In this document: positions 13,146 through 22,568 of the stretch, piece by piece
Numbering within the stretch: position 1 is the first letter of the stretch
How the letters are laid out: each line of letters starts with the position of its first letter
From: Castanea sativa
Taxonomy: Eukaryota; Streptophyta; Magnoliopsida; Fagales; Fagaceae
Assembly (NCBI RefSeq): GCF_040712315.1
Contig: NC_134013.1
Span: forward strand, 7,475,001 to 7,539,000
Length of the DNA: 64,000 bases
Reading direction: 5' to 3'
Position numbers and translations under genes: made by a program
Notes under the pieces: generated by a model
Seen by the model: the letters and a program-made list of their open reading frames with translations, nothing else
Databases searched by the model: none
What the model was told of the DNA's origin: nothing

Positions 13146-13152
13146 TATAAAA
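13146..13152 (+). promoter_or_regulatory. TATA box of the antisense gene
   Basis: CCTATAAAAGCAAACC lies 165 bp upstream of the first ATG of the antisense gene and on the same strand. The preceding 250 bp is GC-richer than the surroundings. This suggests the antisense gene has its own promoter inside the retrotransposon and does not depend on the LTR. Confidence 0.55.
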
Positions 13153-13310
13153 GCAAACCTTCAAGCTGGATGCAGTTCATTTTGGCATTTTGAAGTATTA
13201 AAAGAAGAGTGAGCTCCCGAGGACCAATTTTAAGCGATCTTCAGAGGTGTGTTTATTTTCCTTTTGCTTCTTTCTACTTGCTTGCTTTTCTCCTTTTGTC
13301 ACGGGGATTA

Positions 13311-15613
13311 ATGGGTAGGTACGCTAAGCTAGTTAACACAGACGAGGCAAAGGCTGCCTTTAAAAACCGATATAGGATCCCCGATGACGTAGACATCATG
13401 TATTGTGAAGAAGAAGAGATTCCACTCGTATCTCGCCCACCTGAATCCGTTTTTATTCCCATGATTGCATTTATCGAGGGGGGCATGGAAATTCCTATGG
13501 GTAGAGTAACCAGGGATTTTTTAATAAACTATAGGCTTACCCCCTCACAGTGTTCCCCAAACATCCTTAGAATTTTAGGATGCGTAGACGCACTTAACCG
13601 AAGGATGGGGACCAATTTGACATGGCAAGATGTAAATTGGGTGTACAACTGCCAAAAAGGGGATAGGACTAAATATTAGATGAAATGTAGATTCCCTTCC
13701 GTTAGGTTGATCTCTTGCTTACCCGATTCAAGTAAATGGATGGATGAAGATTACCTTGTCATCTCGGGCAACTGGCATGACAGCTTACACTGCCCTACCC
13801 GAGAAGGGATGCTAGGTAGTGTTCCCGAGGACTGACCTAGTACTTAGGAATGACCAAATTCTTTTTATGTGTTTTGTTCTGCTTAACTTATTCATTCTAA
13901 CAATTTCATTCCTTATTGCAGACGATTTCCATACCGCTCCAAACTTATCTGCTGTGAACCGTGCTGATCTAAACAGGATTCTTCGGTCAAAAATATTTGT
14001 ACACCGGGACGGACAACTCCGAGCAGCCCACATCATCCTCGGGTACACACCATCCACCAAACGTTTCCAAAGCCCAAAGAACGTAATCAGAGCAAGGGAT
14101 CTACGATTAGCTCAGATTGACGTTGCGGCCCCTGGATTCCTACTGCCCGCACCTCCGCCTGCAGGAACTCAAGAAGCACAGCTTCCTGCCCCACTTGCCG
14201 CCCAATTACTTTATCCTCCTTTGGACCAAGCTGCTAATCTTGTCGCCGAGGAAAGAGCTGCCACGCCCGAGCCAAATCCTCTCGAGGTGACCGAGAAGGA
14301 TTTTGAAGTGTTCTACCGCCCAGACGCTCCTTCCAGTTCCAACCCGTTGACCAGTGTAATGGGTTTTCAAGAGAAAGAGCCCGACCTGTTGGCCTTACTG
14401 TAGGCGCACGCAGGCGACTCTTCACCGGCGATGCCGATCCCTCCTCGTCCAGTTACCCCGGCTGTTACTCGTGCACCTTCCTCGGAGGTGGCGGACAAAA
14501 AACGAAAAAGAGGCCAAAGTAGCAAAAATGTGATAGAAATCGAAGAAGGGGAGAGTCTTGACCCTTCTGCTAAAGATACCAGGGCTGGGAAAGCCCTTTC
14601 CAAAAAAGCTGCTCCTACTGGTGAGTCGAAGAACCCCAGTAGTGAGTCTACAAGGAAGGCGTCAACCTGGCGACCCAACTTCACCCTCAGCTCGGGTAAT
14701 CCTGTTTTGGATGACGCCAACTTGAGGGATCCGAAGAAGGGAAGTTCGAGCCTGGTGGCCGAATGTTTAGAGAAGGCTCTATGCCTTCCTGAAGACATGG
14801 CTGAGTTGCGGTCATTCCGCAAGAGAGAAGTCTTCCTGTCTTTGAAACATGATTTAGCCAAGGTATTTCCTAAATCTTTGCACATTATGTTTATGAGCTT
14901 AACTGTTTGTTATGACTAACTCTGTTAATTCGAATGTCTCATAGGCGGTCCAGGCTTCTTTTATGGCCGAAAAGTGGGTAGACCATTCGCTGGATCTAGC
15001 CCGAAAAGCTGAGCATAACGCCGAGGCGGCAATGAGGGCACAAAAAGAAGCCGAGTTAAATTTAAAAGAAACCCTCACTCGCTTGTCTGAGGTAGAAAAA
15101 GCCCATAAAAATGCTGAGGCTGCCCTGCAAAGCTATGAATCGCAAGCAAACCTTGCTCTTGAGGCCCAAAAGCAGGCTCAAAATAGGCTCGCTCTCACTG
15201 TTGTTGAGCTTAAGCAAGTGCAAGGGTTGCTTGCCACCAAGGAACAGGAGCAGGCCACAGCTGAACAAGCAGCATACGATGCTGGAATGAAAAAGGCCTC
15301 TGATAGCTTGATCGCCCAACTCAAAGGGGTTGCTAGGGCGTTTTGTTTGAAGGTATGGGGTCATGCTTTGGACGCTGCCGGGGTAGCTGCCGATGCTGAA
15401 CTCCAGGCTCCAGACAGTGTTTACTACCCCGCGGCATTGCGACTAGCTCCTGCTCCCCTCATGCCACCAAGTGAACCAGCTGCGCCCATTCCTGCTCCTG
15501 ACCCCTCTGATGCGCCCACCACGCAAAACCCTTCTCCCACAGCTCAGCCCGTGGAAGAAGTAATTGAGGGTGATTTGGCTGAAGAGCCAACAAAAAAAGA
15601 AGAAAAAAGATAA
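13311..15613 (+). pseudogene. Spliced antisense gene of the Tat element (two nonsense codons)
   Basis: Lies between the pol end and the 3' LTR, on the strand opposite gag-pol. Three exons fit without frame conflict: 13311-13815 (donor GTAGTG, phase 1), 13922-14862 (acceptor TTGCAG, donor GTATTT, phase 0) and 14945-15613 (acceptor TCATAG). The sum is 2115 nt, 704 codons plus stop. Exons 1-2 resemble proteins annotated in plants as 'putative plant transposon protein' or retrotransposon extra ORFs (for example 'DLNRILRSKIFVHRDGQLRA'). Exon 2 also has a basic KKRKRG motif like a nuclear signal. Exon 3 is a long Ala/Glu/Lys/Gln-rich coiled coil followed by a Pro-rich and a Lys-rich tail. In-frame TAG codons at 13677 and 14401 break the frame, so this copy is likely dead. 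Function in the family is unknown. Confidence 0.8.
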
Positions 15614-15670
15614 AGAAACAGAGAAAAGAAAAGACAAGCAGCCTGTTGCTTAGTCATTTTATTGTTGTTG

Positions 15671-15672
<2 letters not shown>

Positions 15673-15714
<42 letters not shown>
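15673..15714. repeat. Poly(T) run of 42 bases
   Basis: Sits 60 bp after the antisense gene stop codon. It may be a slippage-grown tract or the trace of a poly(A) sequence on the minus strand. It falls in the spacer between two convergent transcription units of the Tat element. Confidence 0.95.
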
Positions 15715-15716
<2 letters not shown>

Positions 15717-16083
15717 GGGTGTAAGGGGCTATATGATTTCTCCATTTTTGTAACGAATATTTTCTAAGAAACTAATATTAGCCTTTCTCTTTTTGTTTTT
15801 TTTTTTGTTCCGCAACTCTTATTACCATGTGTTGCCGTTCAACTGTCACTTTGTACGCATTCAAATAGAAGCTTACACGAATTAAAAATCATAATATCAC
15901 TTCAAAGTTATTCATTATTATACTTGTGATTTTAAGAAACACAAAAGGCTTAACCTGGGCACCATAATTTCACGACTTAACCTTTTATGACGTTTGAGAG
16001 ACAAGGCATGAAACAAGATTAACTTTACACACCTAAGGTTTGTTTATATACATTAGCCTTTATCTTGTTAGATTTATGATTCT

Positions 16084-16380
16084 TGAGTTATGGTCTGAGG
16101 AACCAGAGAAGAACTAAAATCAGTTTAACACTTATATTTTTGCAAGTGGTTAACTTTTCTTAGACTTGTGGCCTGAGGAGCCGAACAAGAATTAAGGTCA
16201 GTTTAACACTTGTGTTTTTACAAGTGATTACTTTCTCTTAGACTTGTGGCCCGAGGAGCCGAACAAGAGCTAAGGTCAGTTTAACACTTGTATTTCTGCA
16301 AGTGATTAATTTCTCTTAGACTTGTGGCCCGAGGAGCCGAACAAGAGCTAAGGTCAGTTTAACACTTGTATGTTGATTAA
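16084..16380. repeat. 78-bp tandem array (about 3.8 units)
   Basis: Units starting AGACTTGTGGCC lie at 16162, 16240 and 16318, exactly 78 bp apart. A more diverged unit precedes them from about 16084, and the last is cut short. Each contains GAGGAGCCGAACAAGA and AGTTTAACACTTGT. The array is in the untranslated spacer downstream of integrase. Short tandem arrays in this position are known for Tat elements and can seed satellites. Confidence 0.95.
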
Positions 16381-16443
16381 TGCAAGATTGATACGAATGG
16401 AAACCAAGCACCCACATCTTTAGCACAAAAGGAGGTTCTTTTC

Positions 16444-17652
16444 TTAATAATAATAACGTCGTAAGTTATTTACATTCCAAGGGCGAGGAATCACCCTCCC
16501 ATCCAGATCTTCTAAACGATAAGCCCCTATACCTGCTAATGAGGTAATTTTATACGAACCCTCCCAATTAGGACCCAACTTTCCCCAAGCAGGATTTCTT
16601 GCTACCCCAACTACTTTTCTCAGTACCAAATCACCTGGTACCAAGGGCCTGGACCTAACTCCCTTGTCGTATGTCTGCTTGAGCTTCTGCTGATAGCTGC
16701 CCATCTTCACACTGACTATTTCTCTTCTTTCCTCAATAGTATTCAAACAATCATACATCCTATCATGATTGCTCGATTCGTCATACTGGTCGGACTTCAG
16801 GGTGGGAAAACCTGATTCTAATGGTATTATAGCTTCCATTCCATACGTCATTGAAAAGGGAGTCTCGCCTGTCGATCTTCGGGGTGTAGTGCGATAAGCC
16901 CATAATACATAAGGCAATTCCTCTACCTAGCATCCTTTAGCGTCATCCAATCGTTTCTTCAACCCCGCCAAGATAACTTTGTTCGTTGCTTCAGCCTGAC
17001 CATTTCCTTGGGGGTAAGCCGGTGTTGAATATCCATTTCTTATTCCCATTCCTGCACAATACCGTCGGTAAGCTTTGCTATCAAATTGAAGCCCATTATC
17101 AGAAATCAAGGTATGAGGGACTCCGAAGCGAGTTATGATATTTTTCCAGATGAATTTCTTCGCATCCACATCCCTAATGTTGGCTAATGGCTCGGCTTCC
17201 ACCCATTTCGTGAAGTAATCCGTGCCGACAATGAGCCATCTCCTATTACCTACTGCCCGAGGAAAAGGTCCGACGATATCTGAACCCCACTTAGCGAAGG
17301 GCCATGGGCTGGACAACGGATTTAAGTTACCTCCTGGTTGATGTATGTTTGGCGCAAATCTTTGACATTGATCACATTTCTTGGCATACTCTTGAGAGGT
17401 TCTCTGCATGCTCGGCCACCAATACCCTTGGGTCATGGCTCTATGAGCTAATGACCTTCCTCCAGTATGGCTACCACACACACCTTCATGCAATTCTTCC
17501 AGCAAAGGTTCCACGGCTTCAGGATGTACGCAAAGCAGATACGGCCCTGCATAGGAACGCCTATAGAGCTTCTGCTCCTCTGACAGCCAGTAACGGGGAG
17601 CACTTCTTCGTACCCTCTCGGCCATTGTTCTATCTTCAGGCAATACACCTTG
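16444..17652 (-). pseudogene. Tat integrase (interrupted by one TAG)
   Basis: Same frame as the upstream RT. It contains an HHCC zinc-binding module (His...His, then CDQC) encoded near 17350-17480, and the DDE core: SDIVGPF, ISDNG and GQAEATNK supply the three acids. The tail 'PYVLWAYRTTPRRSTGETPF' is the conserved C-terminal part. A TAG at 16927-16929 replaces what is normally Trp just before the VEELP motif, and another TAG at 17653-17655 separates it from RT. It would insert element cDNA into the host genome if intact. Confidence 0.9.
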
Positions 17653-19743
17653 CTACAAGAAAGCTATAATTGGGTCCATCCAGCTTGGGCCCACATGAAT
17701 ATTGTGAACCCGTATCGCCGAGCTGCTTGTTAAGCTAGAGGTCAATAAATCCTCCACCATGACCATACGTGGCAATTTTGAGCCCAGTGACGTGGCTAAC
17801 ATGGCTAATGAATCAGCATGAGTGTTCTGTCCCCTTGGGACTTGTTGTACTTGGAAGCTCTCAAACAAACTTAACACCCCTTTGACTCTTTTGAGATAGC
17901 CCTTCATTCGCTCATCTTTTGCCTCAAACACTCCGTTAACTTGCCCTACCACTAGCCTGGAATCACAATATAATTTTACTATCCTTCCTCCCAAGTGTCT
18001 AGCCATTTGGGCGCCTACCAAGAGAGCTTCATATTCAGCCTCATTATTTATGGCTGAGAATCCCAGTCTCAATGATTTTTCAATGACTAACTTTTCGGGA
18101 GAAATTAACACAACCCCAACCCCAGCCCCTTTTTGATTTGACGCCCCATCCGTATAGACTTCCCAAGGAATGACGTATTCCATTGCAATGGTTGTCATTG
18201 TCACCATGGTATCCTCTTGGTTAATCTGACCTTCTGTGAACTCGGCCACAAAATCGGCAAGAATTTGCCCTTTAATCGCAGTCCGAGGCATATATTTGAC
18301 ATCATAAGCTCCAAGCTTGGTTCCCCATTTAGCTACACGCCCCGTGTAGTCCGACTTCCTCATGATAGCCTGCAAGGGCAACTGGGTGAGTATTATTACA
18401 GTGTGAGCTTGAAAATAATGAGGCAATTTCCTTGTTGCATGCACCACGGCTAGAAGCGCTTTTTCTAAAAGTAGGTATCGATGTTCTACTTCCTGTAAGG
18501 ACTTGCTGACGTAGTATATTGGCTTTTGGACCCCACCACCATTTCGTATCAAGACAAGACTTACAACATGATCTGTGACGGCTAGATAAGCATATAACAC
18601 CTCTTCCTTTTCTGGTCTCGATAATACTGGTGGTTTAGCCAAGTATTGCTTTAAATCCTCAAAAGCCAAATTACATTCATCAGTCCACCGGAAATCTTTC
18701 CACCTATGCAAAAGATGATAAAAGGGGCGGCACCTATCTGCGGACCGGGATATGAACCTATTCAAGGCTGCAACCATACCGGCTAGCTTTTGCACTTCTT
18801 TTGGATTCCGAGGAGGATGCAAACCCAAGATGACCTTGATTTGATCGGGATTAACTTCAATCCCCTGATGAGTTATCATGTACCCCAGAAACTTTCCCGA
18901 GCCCACTCCAAAAGAACACTTCGATGCATTCAAGCGTAACTTATGCTTTCTTAACACCGAGAAGGTCTCATGCAAATCCTTCAAATGGTCTTCCGTCCTT
19001 TTACTTTTAATTACCATGTCATCGATATAAGCTTCCATATTACGCCCCAGCTGCGCATCAAACATTCTGGTCACCATTCGTTGGTAAGTGGATCCTGCAT
19101 TCTTTAGACCAAAGGGCATCACTCGGTAGTGGTAGTTGCCATTAGGGGCACGAAAATCCGTCTTCTCCTGATCATTCAATGACAAAGGGATCTGATGATA
19201 CCCTTGGAATGCATCCAAGAAGCTCATTCGGGGGTGCCCCACAGTTGCATCCACCAATTGATCGATTCGGGGTATAGGGAAGGGGTCCTTGGGGCATGCC
19301 TTATTCAAATATGTAAAATCAATACAGACTCTCCAATTGCCATTTTTCTTTTTTACCACAACCGTATTGGCCTGCCATTTAGGATAAAAAATTTCCTTGA
19401 TCGCCCCAACTTGCTTTAGCTTACTAACCTCCTCTTTAACTATCTCCGCATATTCTTGAGATGTACGCCGAGGAGCCTGCTTTCGGGGCGTAGCATGGGG
19501 ATTAACATTCAGATGGTGGCAAATAACTTCTGGATTAATTCCAGGTACATCATAGGTCGTCCATACAAAAACATCAATGTTATCCTGTAAAAATTGAACC
19601 AACTCCTCCCTTTCTGGTTTCAACAATTTAGATCCTACTTGAAAATATTTTTCCTCATCCTCCCGTATAAGCACTTTATCTATCTGCTCGGCCGTGCCTC
19701 CCTCTTCAGCTTCACCGACTTCCCGAGCAACCTCCTTTGATTG
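17653..19743 (-). pseudogene. Tat reverse transcriptase with dual RNase H
   Basis: An open frame continuous with gag through a TAG. RT motifs include CIDFTYLNKACPKD, QGYHQIPL, FGLKNAGSTYQR and the catalytic YIDDMV near residue 215 of the first-Met frame. An RT-adjacent RNase H-like segment follows (VLYAYLAVTDHVVS), in which the catalytic acids look degenerate. A second, archaeal-type RNase H (YTDGAS, NEAEYEAL, CDSRL, HADSLA) looks complete. Dual RNase H marks the Tat lineage. The frame ends at TAG 17653, immediately before the integrase frame. Confidence 0.92.
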
Positions 19744-19746
19744 CTA
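19738..19746 (-). other. gag-pol junction UAG with CARYYA context
   Basis: On the minus strand the junction reads TAG CAA TCA. The hexamer after the stop matches CARYYA, the context that promotes UAG readthrough in tobamoviruses. Gag and pol are in the same frame on either side. It may control the Gag:Pol ratio, or it may be another decayed CAG codon. Confidence 0.45.
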
Positions 19747-22005
19747 TGAGGTCTCAAACACCTCTCTTGCCACTGAACCTTGACCTGCCCGAATAGTGGC
19801 AGTCATAAGACATTGCCTAGCTACCATTTGGTTGCCATGTAATACTCCTACACTTCCTCGCATAGGGTATTTCATCATTACGTGTAAAGTAGACGAAACA
19901 GTCTCCATTGCATGAAGCCAAGGCCTGGCCAAAATGGCCGTGTACAGGGAGTATGCCATAACAACTATGAAGTTCACCTGTACTTCGGAACCCTCCACAT
20001 GCACAGGTAACTTAACCATTCCTCGTGGGATTACCTGCTTCCCATTAAAACCGACCAGCAGGTGATCATACTTTTCCAAATCTTCATCTTTCAACTTCAA
20101 ACCAATAAACAGATCAGGATACATGATTTCTGCACCACTTCCATCATCCACCAAGACTCGCCTTACATCATATCCCCCAATACGAACCGTTACCACCAAG
20201 GCGTCATCGTGGGGTTGATATGTGCCATCTTTGTCCTTATCGAAAAACCCCAATACCGGCGTCGCCGAGAACTTCATTCTTTTATCGGCTTGATTACTTT
20301 CCTCCATGACCTCATTCCCACAGTTGTTTTGAACAGTCATGACCCGAGAAAATGTCCCAAACTTTCCTTTCGGCTGCGCTAAGATGACGTTAATAGTGCC
20401 TAGCGATGGCTGAGGGGCCTGACCCCAATATTTCTGAGTGCCTTGCTGTCCCCCTTTCCCGTCCAGTTTAACCAATAAATGATTGATCTTTCCGGCCTTA
20501 ATCAGTTGATTCAGATGGTCGCGCAATGTCCGGCAATCCTCCGTGGTGTGTCCCTTATCCTGGTGGTAATGGCAGTGGAGGTTTTGATTTCTCATGGATG
20601 CATCTCCACTCATTTTGTTGGATGGCCTAAAATATGGTTCATGCCGAATTTTCTCCAGTATGTGATGCACGGGTTCCTTAAATAATGAATTAATTAGAGG
20701 AGTCTCGGCGGTCCTCGGGTGGCTTGGAAAGTCTCGTTTAGGCCGAATACCTTGAAGGTAATGGCAGTGGAGGTTTTGATTTCTCATGGATGCATCTCCA
20801 CTCATTTTGTTGGGTGGCCTAAAATATGGTTCATGCCGAATTTTCTCCAGTATGTGATGCACGGGTTCCTTAAATAATGAATTAATTAGAGGAGTCTCGG
20901 CGGTCCTCGGGTGGCTTGGAAAGTCTCGTTTAGGCCGAATACCTTGAAACCCCCCTACCCGAGGATCCTTCCTCTCTAGATACCCTTTCATTTTTCCTTT
21001 GCTTTGCACCTGATCTTCTTCTACCCGCTTATACTTATCTATCCAGTCCATGAGCTGACGCATATCTATCGCGGCCTTCATTGTCAAGGACTTCCTTAAC
21101 CCATGCTCCATGGGAAGGCCCACCTTGAAAGTTCTCACGGCTACATTCTCCACATCCCCATCAATTTCATTATACATTTCCCAATATCGGTCGGAATAGG
21201 TTTTGAGTGTTTCGCCTTCCCTCATAGACATAGACAGTAGAGCATCCAAGGGTTTTGGAATCCTAGTACAAGTTATGAACCTTGCTCCAAATGCCCTAGT
21301 CAATTCCTCAAAAGACCTCAGAGAACTTTCTGCCAAAGCATCAAACCACCTCATGGCCACAGGCCCCAAACTGGAGGGAAAAACTCTGCACATCAGTGCC
21401 TCATTATTCGAATAAACGGCCATCTTCTGACTAAAATGACTAACGTGCTCTATAGGGTCAGTCCTCCCGTTATACATAGTAAAGATGGGTTGAGAGAACC
21501 TACGAGGTAGCTTTGCCCTATTTATCCTTGCCACAAAAGGAGATTTGGTGATTTGCCTCAGGGCTTTACCCATTGCATCACTCCCGTCATCATGATATAT
21601 CCCATCAGTATCAGGCATCCTTATCTCCTTCTGTTGCTTTGCCCTAACGCCCAAAGATACACTGACACGGGTCACACTTCGAGTAGGCTCAAATACTGGG
21701 GGATCATTTCCTCCAAGGTTTGCTTCCGAACTGTCACTGGAAAAGCTAGCATAACCTTTACGTCTCTGCTTCCTACTATCCACGCGCTTGCGTAAGTAAG
21801 CTATCTCCGATTGCATCTGTTGCAATACATCGTCGCGAGACATATGCCCCTCAGTTGGTGATCGTCGCTCAGCCCCCTGACCGCCATCATGTGCTTCCAC
21901 CACCCCTGAGGTATGTCCCTTCCCTTTGTCACGCTGGAGACTTACAGCTACGTCCCTGCTTCGTGAACTTACTGATTCCTCCCCTTCTAGGTATGCCTCA
22001 ACCAT
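19744..22005 (-). CDS. Tat Gag-protease polyprotein
   Basis: A 753-residue open frame. An N-terminal acidic/basic low-complexity part is followed by a retrotransposon Gag domain (about 165-345; FTMYNGRTDPIEH, RWFDAL, AFGARF). Then comes a 64-residue segment present twice, a CCHC-like zinc knuckle (C-x2-H-x4-H-x4-C; CHYHQDKGHTTEDC) near 475-490, and an aspartic protease centred on VDDGSGAEI near 615. In place of the common D-T/S-G triad this has D-D-G preceded by LV, a variant frequent in Tat elements. Gag forms the particle and the protease matures it. The start ATG is only about 22 nt from the end of the primer site, giving a very short leader. The frame is intact except for the TAG at its end. 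Confidence 0.9.
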   Translation of the reverse strand: MVEAYLEGEESVSSRSRDVAVSLQRDKGKGHTSGVVEAHDGGQGAERRSPTEGHMSRDDVLQQMQSEIAYLRKRVDSRKQRRKGYASFSSDSSEANLGGNDPPVFEPTRSVTRVSVSLGVRAKQQKEIRMPDTDGIYHDDGSDAMGKALRQITKSPFVARINRAKLPRRFSQPIFTMYNGRTDPIEHVSHFSQKMAVYSNNEALMCRVFPSSLGPVAMRWFDALAESSLRSFEELTRAFGARFITCTRIPKPLDALLSMSMREGETLKTYSDRYWEMYNEIDGDVENVAVRTFKVGLPMEHGLRKSLTMKAAIDMRQLMDWIDKYKRVEEDQVQSKGKMKGYLERKDPRVGGFQGIRPKRDFPSHPRTAETPLINSLFKEPVHHILEKIRHEPYFRPPNKMSGDASMRNQNLHCHYLQGIRPKRDFPSHPRTAETPLINSLFKEPVHHILEKIRHEPYFRPSNKMSGDASMRNQNLHCHYHQDKGHTTEDCRTLRDHLNQLIKAGKINHLLVKLDGKGGQQGTQKYWGQAPQPSLGTINVILAQPKGKFGTFSRVMTVQNNCGNEVMEESNQADKRMKFSATPVLGFFDKDKDGTYQPHDDALVVTVRIGGYDVRRVLVDDGSGAEIMYPDLFIGLKLKDEDLEKYDHLLVGFNGKQVIPRGMVKLPVHVEGSEVQVNFIVVMAYSLYTAILARPWLHAMETVSSTLHVMMKYPMRGSVGVLHGNQMVARQCLMTATIRAGQGSVAREVFETS
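20565..20948 (-). repeat. In-frame 192-bp tandem duplication inside gag
   Basis: 20565-20756 and 20757-20948 differ at one position by eye (Pro versus Ser). Because 192 is divisible by 3, the duplication adds 64 residues without breaking the frame. The unit runs from 'QGIRPKRDF' to 'NLHCHY', so the first half of the zinc knuckle is duplicated but only one knuckle is complete. Confidence 0.97.
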
Positions 22006-22026
22006 CTATTTCTATATTACGTTGTT

Positions 22027-22045
22027 GTTCCCACAGACGGCGCCA
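22027..22045 (-). other. Tat primer binding site
   Basis: Reads TGGCGCCGTCTGTGGGAAC on the minus strand, two bases after the 5' LTR end (...TTACA). The TGGCGCCG start is complementary to a tRNA 3' end of the GGCGCCA type (tRNA-Asp-like). The downstream part matches that tRNA less well, so the exact primer is uncertain. Confidence 0.7.
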
Positions 22046-22047
22046 AT

Positions 22048-22568
22048 TGTAAGGACCTAAAAACTCAAAAACCCGCTAAGTATCCTACTGCTGGTTCCTT
22101 GATCAAAGGTCCGAATAAAATATATTTGGTAGAGAGGGTCCAACAACAAAAGTCCCCTTTCCATATCTTCCAGCCCCTATTTATATCATTCGTTCCTATT
22201 ATCTCAGCCTTACACCTTGCCATCTATCAAGCTTTTCCCCCCGACACCTGTCTGTCGGTAACAGAACAAAGCTCTAACTCTGCGTTACACACTGTTCAGG
22301 TCATATCTACATTAATGCAACAGACAAAGCTGGTATTTTCTAATTAATGCGGCCAGAAAGGTTGGTGCCAGACATTTAATGCAATCTTCTAGGTTATCCT
22401 GCCACATTCAGATATTTGCAATATGTCCCTTATGTCATCAGTGTCCATGTCACCTCATCTTCAGGTATTGTCAGGTGAAGTTCCTTATTCCTTTATATCC
22501 TCTTGCTTGCTACGTGTCAGCCTTCCCTTCCTCGGGTCCTCGGGCTCCTGGGTCCTCAGCACCTCACT
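22048..22568 (-). repeat. Tat element 5' LTR
   Basis: 521 bp, partner of 12330-12850. On the minus strand it ends in ...TTACA. The outer end has lost the canonical terminal base (T versus A in the partner). A TATAAATA box lies at 22178-22185 on the minus strand, the likely promoter of gag-pol. Confidence 0.95.
22178..22185 (-). promoter_or_regulatory. LTR TATA box
   Basis: GATATAAATAGGGGC on the minus strand. It is positioned about 130 bp from the inner LTR end, as expected for the U3/R promoter of the element. Confidence 0.6.

Larger units (their letters stand above)
12330..22568 (-). mobile_element. Ty3/gypsy Tat-type LTR retrotransposon (10.2 kb)
   Basis: A complete element coded on the minus strand: 5' LTR (right), primer site, gag-protease, RT-RNase H-RNase H, integrase, spacer with tandem repeats, antisense gene, 3' LTR (left). 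It is flanked by a perfect 5-bp duplication AAACT (12325-12329 and 22569-22573). Large size, a second RNase H after the RT, and an extra antisense gene between pol and the 3' LTR are features of the Tat lineage. The two 521-bp LTRs differ at 14 positions by my count (about 2.7%), so the insertion is fairly young. In-frame TAG codons at 16927, 17653 and perhaps 19744 mean this copy is probably not autonomous. Confidence 0.95.

Noticed and set aside
16084..16380. CRISPR-like regular repeats
   Set aside because: The 78-bp units are contiguous tandem copies with no unique spacers, in a plant retrotransposon.
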